Assembly: GCA_023666975.1 (NCBI GenBank)
Contig: JAMPAW010000053.1
Span: 1 to 21,326, forward strand
DNA: 21,326 nt
Direction: 5' to 3'
Origin: Clostridium sp.
GTDB lineage: Bacteria > Bacillota_A > Clostridia > Lachnospirales > Lachnospiraceae
Shown: positions 8,447-17,178 of the stretch, one piece after another
Layout of the letters: the number at the start of each line of letters is the position of its first letter
How positions within the stretch are numbered: the first letter of the stretch is position 1
Program-made: the position numbers and the translations under genes
Notes under the pieces: generated by a model
Told to the model about the DNA's origin: nothing
Databases searched by the model: none
Seen by the model: only the letters and a program-made list of their open reading frames with translations

Positions 8447-8488
8447 TCAGAGCAAACTCACACTGTCCCTTACGTTTTCTCCAAGCAT
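8447..8488 (-). CDS. Possible 13-codon leader ORF upstream of tex
   Basis: A GGGAGG site is followed 7 nt later by ATG (8486-8488) and a 13-residue reading frame, MLGENVRDSVSLL, ending in TGA at 8447-8449. It begins 21 bp after the dCMP deaminase stop. It is in frame with the tex open frame, separated from its upstream GTG only by the stop. Nothing in the peptide suggests attenuation (no codon run). It may be a translated leader that feeds ribosomes to tex, or chance. Confidence 0.2.
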   Translation of the reverse strand: MLGENVRDSVSLL

Positions 8489-8509
8489 TGCACTGCCTCC
8501 CGCCTTTGG

Positions 8510-8989
8510 TTAAAGCTCCAGCCCGATTGTCTGCCCTTTGGACTCAAATGCGCGATAAGTTACGCCCACCATATCAAACATCATTTTAGAGGCAATCGTC
8601 GCTTCTGTATCGGAGTATTTATCCGATAAATATACAATTTCTTTGATTCCGCTTTGAATAATGGCCTTTGCACATTCATTGCAGGGAAACAGCGTAGAAT
8701 AACAGGTTGCCCCTTCAAGTGAATCCCCGCTGTAATTAAGGATAGCATTCAGTTCTGCATGACAAACAAAAAAATATTTATTCTCCAGCGGCTTTCCCAC
8801 TCTGCCCCACGGCATCTTGTCATCATCACAGCCGGAAGGCATACCGTTATAGCCAACCGATAATATTTTGTTATTTGCTCCTACAATACAGGCTCCCACC
8901 TGTGTATTCGGGTCCTTACTGCGTTCTGCCGACAGCAGGGCAATCCCCATAAAATACTGGTCCCAGCTCAAATAGTCTTCCCGTTTCAT
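8510..8989 (-). CDS. Deoxycytidylate (dCMP) deaminase family protein
   Basis: A 159-residue zinc-dependent deaminase related to dCMP deaminase and the ComEB protein. It converts dCMP to dUMP, feeding thymidylate synthesis. The zinc site is visible as CHAEL (H77, E79 as the proton shuttle) and PCNEC (C103, C106). DPNTQVGACIV (26-36) and GYNGMPSGC (46-54) are characteristic of this group. The frame remains open to 9217, but the ATG at 8989 follows GGGAGG by 8 nt and gives the normal family length. A promoter about 136 nt upstream is likely. In the transcription direction it follows lysC but is separated by the terminator at 9173-9209. Confidence 0.92.
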   Translation of the reverse strand: MKREDYLSWDQYFMGIALLSAERSKDPNTQVGACIVGANNKILSVGYNGMPSGCDDDKMPWGRVGKPLENKYFFVCHAELNAILNYSGDSLEGATCYSTLFPCNECAKAIIQSGIKEIVYLSDKYSDTEATIASKMMFDMVGVTYRAFESKGQTIGLEL

Positions 8990-9131
8990 CCCACATACCT
9001 CCCACTTCTCTCTTCTTAGCTCTGTGTACCAGATAATTGCGAAACGCTTCTTTTTTAAAACATCTGTTTTGCAATTACTTATATCTCTTTGTATGAACAT
9101 CCGGCCATGCCTCCACAACCGCATATGCTTT

Positions 9132-9161
9132 ATCATACCACAAAACAGTGGGATTCGTAAA
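9132..9161 (-). promoter_or_regulatory. Candidate promoter of the dCMP deaminase gene
   Basis: On the minus strand TTTACG (9156-9161) is followed by an 18-nt spacer and TATGAT (9132-9137), with TGG just before the -10 (extended -10). The start would be near 9125, giving a leader of about 135 nt. It lies directly downstream of the lysC terminator, where a new promoter is expected. Confidence 0.5.
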
Positions 9162-9172
9162 TAACTCCCGTC

Positions 9173-9209
9173 AAAAAACCGGAAAATACGATTGTCGCAT
9201 TTTCCGGTT
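9173..9209 (-). terminator. Rho-independent terminator of lysC
   Basis: On the minus strand AACCGGAAAATGCGA (9195-9209) pairs with TCGTATTTTCCGGTT (9177-9191) around a CAA loop, a 15-bp stem with a single G-U pair. It runs into six T (9173-9178). It lies 57 bp after the lysC stop. Confidence 0.9.
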
Positions 9210-9266
9210 CCCGTCAATGATATACCTGCGAATGTTTAAAGAATCCGCAAAGGTCTTTTCCATATT

Positions 9267-10472
9267 CTAGTTGTCACCCAGTCCAAATTTTTCGTGTACG
9301 GCATTCATCGCCCGTTCCGTATATTTTTCATCAATCAATACGGACACACGTATTTCCGACGTTGAAATCATTTTGATATTGATTCCTTCATCATACAGTG
9401 CCTCGAACATCTTTGCCGCAACCCCTGCATTACTCATCATACCTGCGCCTACAATGGAAACCTTTGCAACATTTTTTGCGACATCAATCTTCTCATATTC
9501 ATGAAAATGGCGTTCTACAATCTCTACTGCTTCATCGGCATTCTCCACAGCAACCGTAAACGAAATATCTTTTGTACTTTCACGACCAACCGACTGCAGA
9601 ATCATATCTACATTAATATTATGTCTTGCCAGGTGGTTAAACAACCGAAATGCCACACCCGGCTCATCTTTCAATCCGATTAATGCAACTCTTGCTGCAT
9701 CCTTATCTGCTGCCACTCCGCTAACAAGCATTTTTTCCATCTTTGCATCCTCCTTAACAACGGTACCCTCTGAAGTATTCATACTGGAACGAACAACTAA
9801 CTGCACGCCCTGTTTCTTTGCCAGTTCCACCGAACGATTATGTAATACGCCCGCTCCTAATGTGGCAAGCTCCAGCATCTCATCATACGTAATCTGATCC
9901 AGTTTTCTTGCATGTTCAACCATGCGCGGGTCTGCAGTATATACACCATCTACATCTGTATAAATTTCACATGCATCTGCATTCAAGGCTGCTGCCAGCG
10001 CAACGGCTGTTGTATCCGAACCGCCTCTCCCCAAAGTTGTATAGTCATCATATTTATTAATTCCCTGAAAGCCTGTCACAATCACAATCTTACGCTGATC
10101 CAGCTCATGACGAATCCTTTCACTGTCAATTCTCTTCAGTCTGGCATTGCCATATACCGAAGTAGTGTGCATTGCCACCTGAAAAGCATTTAAAGAAACT
10201 GCCGGAACGCCCAAATTGTTCATTACCATTCCCATCAGCGCAACGGACATCTGTTCACCAACGGTATAAAGCATATCCATCTCCCGCTTTGGCGGGTCCG
10301 GATTCATCTCCTTTGCCATATCAATCAGTTCATCGGTGTATTTCCCCATCGCAGATAATACAACCACTACATCATTGCCTTTTTTGTAATCCTCAATACA
10401 TCTGTTTGCAACATTATACATTCTCTCTTTATTTGCAACAGAAGTACCACCGAATTTCTTTACAATTAACAT
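9267..10472 (-). CDS. lysC: Aspartokinase (LysC)
   Basis: A 401-residue monofunctional aspartate kinase that phosphorylates aspartate at the head of the lysine, threonine and methionine pathway. The amino-acid kinase domain starts with the canonical VKKFGGTSV (K5-V12), has FQGIN and LGRGGSDTTAVALA in the middle and TDVDGVYTADPR near residue 175. Two ACT domains (about 265-401) carry the usual regulatory function, with VSIVGAGM and SEIRVSVLI visible. AGGAGG precedes the ATG by 11 nt. It ends 57 bp before a strong terminator. No lysine riboswitch fits in the 98-bp upstream gap, so any feedback is likely allosteric. The pathway partner hom lies immediately upstream. Confidence 0.95.
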   Translation of the reverse strand: MLIVKKFGGTSVANKERMYNVANRCIEDYKKGNDVVVVLSAMGKYTDELIDMAKEMNPDPPKREMDMLYTVGEQMSVALMGMVMNNLGVPAVSLNAFQVAMHTTSVYGNARLKRIDSERIRHELDQRKIVIVTGFQGINKYDDYTTLGRGGSDTTAVALAAALNADACEIYTDVDGVYTADPRMVEHARKLDQITYDEMLELATLGAGVLHNRSVELAKKQGVQLVVRSSMNTSEGTVVKEDAKMEKMLVSGVAADKDAARVALIGLKDEPGVAFRLFNHLARHNINVDMILQSVGRESTKDISFTVAVENADEAVEIVERHFHEYEKIDVAKNVAKVSIVGAGMMSNAGVAAKMFEALYDEGINIKMISTSEIRVSVLIDEKYTERAMNAVHEKFGLGDN

Positions 10473-10511
10473 TTGCTCTGTTTCCTCCTACCTGTTAAAG
10501 CTGCCTAGCCT

Positions 10512-10540
10512 AATTTACTACTTTTCTGGCATACGGTCAA
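10512..10540 (-). promoter_or_regulatory. Candidate promoter of lysC
   Basis: On the minus strand TTGACC (10535-10540) is followed by a 17-nt spacer and TAAATT (10512-10517). The -10 is a moderate match. It lies in the 98-bp gap between hom and lysC, so lysC may be transcribed both from here and by read-through from hom. Confidence 0.4.
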
Positions 10541-10570
10541 TCACTTTCTTCCCGCAGACAGCATACTCTG

Positions 10571-11800
10571 CTAAAAGTTTGTGCGAATCACGCTGCATAC
10601 GTTGTCAAATCCGGCAATCTTTTCTGCAAAATCGCCCTCCCGCATACTTTGGGTCGTAAACGCAAATTCACCTTCTATCCCAGGCGTCTTTACATATAAG
10701 ACATCTCCAAAAGCGTCCCGAATAGCAAACATCAGCGTATCATCTAGTCCTTCATTGATATCCTTAATACGGACAAAGAACTTGCTTTCAAAATCTTCAA
10801 AAGCACCAATGCTGGTTTTCTTATCCTCCCAGATTGTCATAATATTAGTTCCCATATGCTTCACTGCGTCCACCACATCTGAAACCACTGCACTGGCTGT
10901 CGGGAGTTTTCCGGCGCCCCGACCGTAAAACATGACATCATCTAATACATTTCCATGTACAAAAATACCGTTAAACACACCGTTCACACCGGCGAGCGGG
11001 TGATCTTGCTTAATCATCACAGGTGCCACCATCGAATAGAATTTGCCGCCAATTTTCTTACTTGTTCCCAGCAGCTTGATAGCGGCATTCATCGCTTCTG
11101 CATATTGAAAATCTTCAATAGTCAGCCCGGTAATCCCCTCGGTATGGATATCCTCATAATCCACCTGCATCCCAGTTACCAAAGAGGTCAAAATGGCAAT
11201 TTTACGGCAGGCGTCATACCCTTCTACATCTGCTTCCGGATTACGCTCGGCATATCCCTTGTCCTGTGCGTCCTTTAGCACAGCATCAAAGTCTGACCCC
11301 TTCTCCGACATCTCCGTCAAAATATAGTTGGTCGTACCGTTTAAAATTCCCGTAATCTCGGTAATCTCATCTGCAGTCAGGGAGCTGTTCAACGGCCGGA
11401 TAATCGGAATCCCTCCACCCACTGATGCCTCAAACAAATAATTGACCTTCTTTTCTTTGGCAATCGCCAAAAGCTCGGCTCCATGCTTTGCCACCAGTTC
11501 CTTGTTCGAGGTACATACACTCTTCCCAGCCTGCAACGCCTTCTTGGAAAATTCATAAGCCGGATTGATTCCGCCCATCACTTCCACTACAACGTCAACC
11601 GATTCATCTGTCAGAATCGTCTCATAATCGTGCACAAGAATTTTCTGTACCGGATCACCCTCAAAGTCCCTCAAATCAAGAACATACTTAATATGAATAT
11701 CTTTTCCTGCCCTCTTCGCAATACTGCTGTGGTTCGTGTTAATCACCTCAACCACACCGGAACCAACCGTACCATAACCTAATACTGCAATATTCACCAT
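10571..11800 (-). CDS. hom: Homoserine dehydrogenase
   Basis: A 409-residue NAD(P)-dependent dehydrogenase that reduces aspartate semialdehyde to homoserine, the branch point to threonine and methionine. The dinucleotide-binding loop GYGTVGSGV is at residues 8-16. The family signature GGGIPIIRPL and NGTTNYILTEM follow in mid-protein, with YAERNPEADVEGYDACRKIA in the substrate region. The C-terminal part (from about 335, FFVRIKDINEG) is an ACT-like regulatory domain. The total is close to the usual length of 400-435. An AAAGGA sequence lies just before the ATG, and a stronger AGGAGG lies 13 nt upstream. It lies 78 bp downstream of cheW and 98 bp upstream of lysC. Confidence 0.95.
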   Translation of the reverse strand: MVNIAVLGYGTVGSGVVEVINTNHSSIAKRAGKDIHIKYVLDLRDFEGDPVQKILVHDYETILTDESVDVVVEVMGGINPAYEFSKKALQAGKSVCTSNKELVAKHGAELLAIAKEKKVNYLFEASVGGGIPIIRPLNSSLTADEITEITGILNGTTNYILTEMSEKGSDFDAVLKDAQDKGYAERNPEADVEGYDACRKIAILTSLVTGMQVDYEDIHTEGITGLTIEDFQYAEAMNAAIKLLGTSKKIGGKFYSMVAPVMIKQDHPLAGVNGVFNGIFVHGNVLDDVMFYGRGAGKLPTASAVVSDVVDAVKHMGTNIMTIWEDKKTSIGAFEDFESKFFVRIKDINEGLDDTLMFAIRDAFGDVLYVKTPGIEGEFAFTTQSMREGDFAEKIAGFDNVCSVIRTNF

Positions 11801-11878
11801 ATTATCCTTTTATCCTCCTATAGAATATTTATTCGTTCCACCGTACATTTTTAACGCACCTCTGCCAAGCCCCACATT

Positions 11879-12343
11879 CTACTGATTGTCTTCAAGCATC
11901 CGGTTAATCTGTGTCTTCATCTCTCCGGACAAAACCTCATCTGTGCTTATGGCAATAACAATATCATCGCCTATGCGAAGAACCTCCTCCATAAAAACAG
12001 TTTCTTCATTGGAAGCAATATTCGGCATCCGGTTAATTCGATGAGGCTCCATTTCCTCAATTCCGATTACTCCGTCCACCTCATATGCCAAAAGGATATC
12101 ATCACTCTGTGTAATCAGCAGGCTCTTGTCCGGACTGTCAATTCTGCTGTCCATTCCAAACCGTTCCCGCAGGCTGTAAACCGGAATCACGGTCCCCCGC
12201 AGGTTAATAATTCCCTTTACTCCCTCCGGAGCATTCGGAACCGGCGTAATACGGTATTCCTGCTCGATACCGTTAACACACATCAAATTCATTCCATACC
12301 TCTGGTCCCCCAGTTGAAATATAACGTACTTAAATTCCTCCAT
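11879..12343 (-). CDS. cheW: CheW-type chemotaxis coupling protein
   Basis: A 154-residue protein that is essentially one CheW domain. In flagellated bacteria CheW links chemoreceptors to the CheA kinase. The N terminus FKYVIFQLGDQRYGM is the usual first beta strand pair. ITPVPNAPEGVKGIINLRGTVIPVY (written in two parts: ITPVPNAPEGVKG and IINLRGTVIPVY) is the clear domain hallmark. The gene starts 3 nt after prfB, with its AAGGAG site inside the last prfB codons, so the two are almost certainly cotranscribed. No other chemotaxis or flagellar gene is in the window. A coupling role with a remote CheA is plausible, but so is a CheV-like or other signalling function. Confidence 0.88.
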   Translation of the reverse strand: MEEFKYVIFQLGDQRYGMNLMCVNGIEQEYRITPVPNAPEGVKGIINLRGTVIPVYSLRERFGMDSRIDSPDKSLLITQSDDILLAYEVDGVIGIEEMEPHRINRMPNIASNEETVFMEEVLRIGDDIVIAISTDEVLSGEMKTQINRMLEDNQ

Positions 12344-12346
12344 TAT

Positions 12347-13460
12347 CTACTCCTTATTCAGACTTATCCACTTTAAATAAGCATTCATAAACGGCTCAAC
12401 ATTTCCGTCCAAAACACCATTTACATTGCTTATCTCAGCTGCGGTTCGGTGATCTTTTACCATCGTATATGGCTGCATGACATAGGAACGAATCTGTGAG
12501 CCAAATCCATTCTCCGAAATATCACCACGTATATCATCGAGCTTCTCTTGATTCTCCTGCTGCTTCAACACATAAAGTTTTGAAGCCAGCATTTTCATTG
12601 CCTTTTCTTTATTCTGATGCTGTGAACGTTCATTCTGACATTGCACGACAATTCCTGTCGGCAGGTGTGTAATACGGATTGCAGAAGAAGTCTTATTGAT
12701 ATGCTGACCACCCGCTCCACTTGAACGATACGTATCAATACGCAAATCCTCATCTCGAATATCAACCGAAATGTCTTCCTCTATGTCCGGCATAACATCA
12801 CAGGACGAAAATGAAGTCTGACGCTTGCCGGCTGCATTAAACGGAGAAATTCTCACCAGACGGTGAACTCCCTTTTCGGATTTGAGATATCCATAGGCGT
12901 TATCTCCGTTAATCTGTATCGTCACTGATTTGACGCCCGCCTCATCGCCTTCCAAATAATCGAGAATCTGTGTTTCAAAGCCCTTTTTCTCTGCCCATCT
13001 TGTATACATCCGCATAAGCATCCCCGTCCAGTCACAGCTCTCGGTTCCACCACTTCCCGCATGCAGCGTAACAATGGCATTATCTTTATCAAATTCTCCT
13101 GAAAGCAGCGTCTGGATTCTCAATGCTTCAAAATGTTCCTTGAAACGTTCCATCAATTCGCCAATCTCCGGGAGAAGAGAATCATCATTCTCCTCATCTG
13201 CCATTTCAATCAGCACCTCGATTTCTTCATATTCATCAGACACAGTATCAAATGCTTCCAATGTACTTTTTAAACTCTTGACTGTCTTCATCACTTCATT
13301 GGAATGCTCTACATCATTCCAAAAATCAGGGGCCTCCATATCTGCCTCTAACTCTGCCACCTTATCTTTCTTGACAGGGATGTCAAAGTGAATCCCTCAC
13401 TTCCTGTAATGGAGTTTCGTATTGCGATAATTCAAACTTAAAAGCATCCGTCTCAACCAC
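12347..13460 (-). CDS. prfB: Peptide chain release factor 2, programmed +1 frameshift
   Basis: The gene needs a +1 frameshift and then encodes 370 residues, a normal RF2. It terminates translation at UGA and UAA. Zero frame starts at GTG (13458-13460) after AGAGGTGA and reads 25 codons to CTT followed by TGA (13383-13385). Shifting past the first T gives GAC and the frame to 12347. The stop-codon recognition tripeptide SPF falls at residues 205-207 and the catalytic GGQ at 250-252, the same numbers as in E. coli RF2. This supports both the shift and the chosen start. It begins 31 nt after secA and overlaps closely with cheW, so all three are probably one transcript. Confidence 0.95.
13382..13397 (-). 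promoter_or_regulatory. RF2 programmed frameshift signal
   Basis: The minus strand reads AGGGATTCACTTTGAC. An internal Shine-Dalgarno-like AGG sits two codons before the slippery CTT, followed by the weak UGA stop and C, the same spacing as the known bacterial prfB site. When RF2 is scarce the ribosome slips and completes RF2, giving autoregulation. Confidence 0.93.
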
Positions 13461-13491
13461 AGAATCACCTCTTTCCTATCTTTTCAGTCTG

Positions 13492-16065
13492 TCAGGCATT
13501 TTTACCATGACACTGCTTATATTTTAAACCGGAACCGCACGGACATGGATCGTTTCTTCCAATCTTTTCACTCTTACGCTTAACCGGTGCTTTCACGGAA
13601 GTATCATCTTTATTTGTTCCCGTTACCTTTGCCACTTCTTCGCGTTCTACCTTCTGCTCTACACGGATATGAAGCATAGCCTTAACGGTATCCTGTCGGA
13701 TTGCCGCCTCCATTTCCTCAAACATATCGAATCCGGCAAACTTATATTCCACTAACGGGTCTCTCTGACCATATGCGCGCAGTCCGATGCTCTGACGCAT
13801 CTGGTCCATATCATCAATATGGTCCATCCATTTGCGGTCAATAACCTTCAACAGAATCACACGCTCTGCCTCACGAATCATCTCCGCCTCCGGGAACTCT
13901 GTCTCCTTCTCCTCATAGAGCTTATTGGCCGCCTCCTTTATTCGCTGGATTAAATCCTGCTTTTGAATCCGTTTCTGATCTTCCTCAGAAAGGATAACCT
14001 TGTCAACCGGAATGATATCCAAAAGTTCCTGATTCAACGATTTCATGTCCCATTCCGACGGCTCTAAATCCTCAAGAATATTGCGGTTAACAACCTCTTC
14101 CACAGTATCATTAATCATCTTAAAGATGACATCACGCATATTTTCGCCTTCCAACACCCGGCGGCGCTCCTTATAAATCACCTCTCTCTGCTCGTTCATC
14201 ACCTCATCATAATCCAGCAGATTCTTACGGATTCCAAAGTTATTATTCTCTATCTTCTTCTGTGCTTTTTCGATGAAATTGGTAATCGTCTTGTGACGGA
14301 TTTCTTCTCCCTCCGGAATATTCAATGCGCTATACATATTCATTACCCGCTCGGAGCCAAAAAGCCGCATCAAATCATCTTCTAACGACAGATAGAACTT
14401 AGACTGTCCCGGATCACCCTGACGTCCCGAACGTCCCCGGAGCTGATTGTCAATACGCCGGGATTCATGGCGCTCTGTACCGATAATCCGCAGACCACCT
14501 AACTCCTTGACTCCCTCTCCGAGTTTAATATCCGTACCACGTCCGGCCATATTGGTCGCAATCGTAACGGCATTCATCTGCCCTGCCTGCGCAACAATCT
14601 CCGCTTCCATTTCATGAAATTTGGCATTCAGCACCTTATGTGGAATATGCTTCTTCGTAAGCAGCCGGCTGACTTCTTCGGAGGACTCGATCGTGATTGT
14701 ACCAACCAGTACCGGCTGTCCCCGATGAAAACAGTCAGAAATATCTTCGACAATCGCATTCAATTTCTCTTTCTTGGTAAAAAATACGGAATCATCTTCA
14801 TCTACCCTGACCACAGGAAGATTGGTTGGAACCTCAACAACGTCCATGCTGTATATCTCACGAAACTCGTTTTCCTCTGTCAACGCAGTACCGGTCATAC
14901 CGGCTTTCTTTCTATATTTGTTAAAGAAATTCTGAAATGTAATGGTCGCTAAAGTCTTGCTCTCCCGCCGCACCTTTACATTTTCCTTTGCCTCAATAGC
15001 CTGATGAAGTCCATCAGAAAAACGTCTTCCCGGCATCACACGCCCGGTAAACTCATCGACAATTAAAACCTCATTATCCTTTACGATATAATCCTTATCC
15101 TTAAACATGAGATTATGCGCACGAAGTGCCAAAATAATATTGTGCTGAATCTCTAAATTGTCTGAATCTGCCAGATTCTCAATATGGAAAAAGGACTCTA
15201 CTTCTTTGACACCCTGCGCAGTAAGCATTACCTGCTTATCCTTTTCATTTACCAGAAAATCGCCGTCTTCCTCGACGTCAACACCCATTATGGCGTCCAT
15301 TTTGGAGAGTTCTCCGTCACCCTGCCCCCGTTTCATTCTGCGGGCAAGTAAATCACACATTCGATACAGCTCCGTAGATTTGCCACTCTGACCAGATATA
15401 ATCAGCGGTGTTCTGGCCTCGTCAATCAGCACGGAGTCCACCTCATCTACAATCGCATAGTGTAAATCCCTCTGCACAAGCTGTTCCTTATAAATCACCA
15501 TATTATCCCGCAGATAATCAAAGCCCAGTTCGTTATTCGTCACATAGGTAATATCACAGTTATATGCCTCACGTCTTTCTTCATTATTATAACTGTTCAA
15601 AATCACACCGACCCGCAGACCCAGAAACTCATGAATCTGTCCCATCCACTCCGCATCACGTTTTGCCAGGTAATCATTGACCGTGACAATATGCACTCCC
15701 TTGCCTTCAAGAGCATTCAAGTAGGCAGGAAGAGTCGACACCAGTGTCTTACCTTCACCGGTTCTCATCTCCGGAATCCTTCCCTGATGCAGCAAAATAC
15801 CACCCATAAGCTGTACCCGGTAATGCTTCATGCCAAGAGTTCTCACTGCCGCCTCCCTGACAACAGCAAATGCCTCTACCAAAAGGTCATCAAGCGTTTC
15901 TCCTTCTTCCAGACGTTTTTTAAACTCGGCAGTCTTCTCCCGCAATTCGTCATCACTCAATGCCTGCATTGATTCCTCCAATGCCTCTATCGCATCCACT
16001 AACGGCGTGATACGCTTAATTTCTTTTTCACTATGTGTTCCAAATAGTTTGTCGAAAATACTCAT
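13492..16065 (-). CDS. secA: Protein translocase ATPase SecA
   Basis: An 857-residue motor ATPase that pushes unfolded secretory proteins through SecYEG. Visible features are the Walker A motif MRTGEGKT (100-107), the DEVD box (207-210), the TGTA motif [12 protein letters not shown], the helicase-like [14 protein letters not shown] and the zinc-binding C-terminal tail (C841, C843, C852, H853), which contacts SecB-like chaperones or ribosomes. The frame is open to 16098, but the ATG at 16065 follows GAGGAG by 7 nt and gives the typical [10 protein letters not shown] terminus. A promoter at 16108-16136 precedes it. prfB follows after 31 nt. Confidence 0.97.
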   Translation of the reverse strand: MSIFDKLFGTHSEKEIKRITPLVDAIEALEESMQALSDDELREKTAEFKKRLEEGETLDDLLVEAFAVVREAAVRTLGMKHYRVQLMGGILLHQGRIPEMRTGEGKTLVSTLPAYLNALEGKGVHIVTVNDYLAKRDAEWMGQIHEFLGLRVGVILNSYNNEERREAYNCDITYVTNNELGFDYLRDNMVIYKEQLVQRDLHYAIVDEVDSVLIDEARTPLIISGQSGKSTELYRMCDLLARRMKRGQGDGELSKMDAIMGVDVEEDGDFLVNEKDKQVMLTAQGVKEVESFFHIENLADSDNLEIQHNIILALRAHNLMFKDKDYIVKDNEVLIVDEFTGRVMPGRRFSDGLHQAIEAKENVKVRRESKTLATITFQNFFNKYRKKAGMTGTALTEENEFREIYSMDVVEVPTNLPVVRVDEDDSVFFTKKEKLNAIVEDISDCFHRGQPVLVGTITIESSEEVSRLLTKKHIPHKVLNAKFHEMEAEIVAQAGQMNAVTIATNMAGRGTDIKLGEGVKELGGLRIIGTERHESRRIDNQLRGRSGRQGDPGQSKFYLSLEDDLMRLFGSERVMNMYSALNIPEGEEIRHKTITNFIEKAQKKIENNNFGIRKNLLDYDEVMNEQREVIYKERRRVLEGENMRDVIFKMINDTVEEVVNRNILEDLEPSEWDMKSLNQELLDIIPVDKVILSEEDQKRIQKQDLIQRIKEAANKLYEEKETEFPEAEMIREAERVILLKVIDRKWMDHIDDMDQMRQSIGLRAYGQRDPLVEYKFAGFDMFEEMEAAIRQDTVKAMLHIRVEQKVEREEVAKVTGTNKDDTSVKAPVKRKSEKIGRNDPCPCGSGLKYKQCHGKNA

Positions 16066-16107
16066 TTTAATACTCCTCGAATCCATAAAGATAATCATAC
16101 GGACAAC

Positions 16108-16136
16108 ATTCTAACATTATTTATTTCAAAAGTAAA
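16108..16136 (-). promoter_or_regulatory. Candidate promoter of secA
   Basis: On the minus strand TTTACT (16131-16136) is followed by 17 nt and TAGAAT (16108-16113), with TGT before the -10 giving an extended -10. Start would be near 16101, a leader of about 36 nt before secA. Confidence 0.55.
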
Positions 16137-16182
16137 GGGCTGTCCAAGCGATATCTCCCCTCCGACAAGCGGACCAAGCGTG

Positions 16183-16204
16183 AAAAGCCCGCTGCACGAA
16201 GCGG
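16183..16204 (-). terminator. Possible weak terminator after hpf
   Basis: On the minus strand CCGCT (16200-16204) and AGCGG (16189-16193) form a 5-bp GC-rich stem around a 6-nt loop, followed after GC by only four T (16183-16186). It lies in the hpf-secA gap of 243 bp. The short stem and T run make read-through into secA likely. Confidence 0.35.
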
Positions 16205-16308
16205 TATATCTGCATTCGACAACCCTGTCATTCAAACACTACTATTCGTTTTATCCGTGCCCGAAACACCCCGTTCAAGTTTCCCGGCAGACTCTATCCC
16301 TACAGATA

Positions 16309-16836
16309 TCAGCATTCCGGCTCAATCAGACCATAGGTGTTACCCTTTCTCTTATAGACCACATTCACCTCGTCCGTCTCCGAATTACGGAACACAAAGA
16401 AATTATGTCCTAACAAATCCATTTGCACACATGCTTCTTCCGGATCCATCGGCTTCACTGCGAAACGCTTTGTACGGATAATATTAATCTCATCATCATC
16501 TGGTATATCGTCCTCCATAAATGATTTTTGGAAAAATGCAGCACTCTGCGCCTGATCTACCAGCTTTTTCTTATGTCTTGAAATCTGGCGTTCAATTACC
16601 TCCGTAACCAAATCAATGGATACATACATATCATCGCTAACCTGTTCTGCACGAATGATATTCCCCTTAATCGGAATCGTCACTTCCATCTTCTGCCGAT
16701 CCTTTTCCACTGAAAATGTAACCTGCACCTCTGTATCTTCATTAAAATATTTCTCCAGTCTGTCCAATTTGTCATAGACTGCTGATTTCAATCCCTCTGT
16801 TACCTCAATGTTCTTACCGCTAATTATGTACTTCAT
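16309..16836 (-). CDS. hpf: Ribosome hibernation promoting factor, long form
   Basis: A 175-residue long-form HPF (YvyD type). The N-terminal domain (about 1-100, MKYIISGKNIEVTEGLK, then DMYVSIDLVTEVIERQI) binds the ribosome near the A and P sites. The C-terminal domain (about 120-175, with IIRTKRFAVKPMDPEEA, LGHNFFVFRNSET and NVVYKRKGNTYGLIEP) mediates 30S-30S dimerisation into the inactive 100S particle in stationary phase. An AAGGAG site precedes the ATG, although spaced a little widely. A good promoter lies about 110 nt upstream. The hpf-secA-prfB order is shared with Bacillus. Regulation by a stress sigma factor, as in Bacillus, is not visible here. Confidence 0.95.
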   Translation of the reverse strand: MKYIISGKNIEVTEGLKSAVYDKLDRLEKYFNEDTEVQVTFSVEKDRQKMEVTIPIKGNIIRAEQVSDDMYVSIDLVTEVIERQISRHKKKLVDQAQSAAFFQKSFMEDDIPDDDEINIIRTKRFAVKPMDPEEACVQMDLLGHNFFVFRNSETDEVNVVYKRKGNTYGLIEPEC

Positions 16837-16956
16837 AATCTGTCACTCCTTCTCTGTCTTAATTACAGCCAACCTTTGCCCCCATCTCCCACGAAAGGGT
16901 TAATATCACAAAGCCTGTCCTGCCCTGCACCTTCCGTATCAGTCAACTGTATTCTC

Positions 16957-16984
16957 ATTATACCATATATTGTATTTTTTTCAA
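16957..16984 (-). promoter_or_regulatory. Promoter of hpf
   Basis: On the minus strand TTGAAA (16979-16984) is followed by 16 nt and a perfect TATAAT (16957-16962), with TGG before it (extended -10). Start near 16950 gives a leader of about 110 nt. The -35 box overlaps an inverted repeat at 16969-16990. Confidence 0.7.
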
Positions 16985-16990
16985 TACAAT
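16969..16990. repeat. Inverted repeat over the hpf -35 region
   Basis: ATTGTATT at 16969-16976 and AATACAAT at 16983-16990 form a perfect 8-bp inverted repeat with a 6-nt centre, overlapping the -35 box of hpf. It could be an operator for an unknown regulator. This is inference from position only. Confidence 0.4.
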
Positions 16991-17178
16991 CAAAATCAAA
17001 AATTTTAGATTTTTCTGCAATTTTCCGTGAAAATATCTGTCAATTCATGAATTATTTTCAACATTTTTTGACATTGCACTTGTCAATCCTTTTTCACAAA
17101 TTGTTTTTTTTCGGCATTTTTTACAGAACGTATTTTCGGTTTTTAACTCTATTTTCTGCGATAAAAATGACTTTTTTT

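Noticed and set aside
8990..9217. N-terminal extension of the dCMP deaminase
   Set aside because: The open frame continues upstream across the promoter and into the lysC terminator. The start with a strong ribosome binding site is at 8989, matching family length.
10473..10570. Lysine riboswitch or T-box before lysC
   Set aside because: The gap is only 98 bp and shows neither the lysine riboswitch core nor a T-box motif. A sigma-A-like promoter is the only signal seen.
16066..16098. Eleven extra N-terminal residues of SecA
   Set aside because: GAGGAG precedes the ATG at 16065, which gives the typical MSIFDKLFG start.
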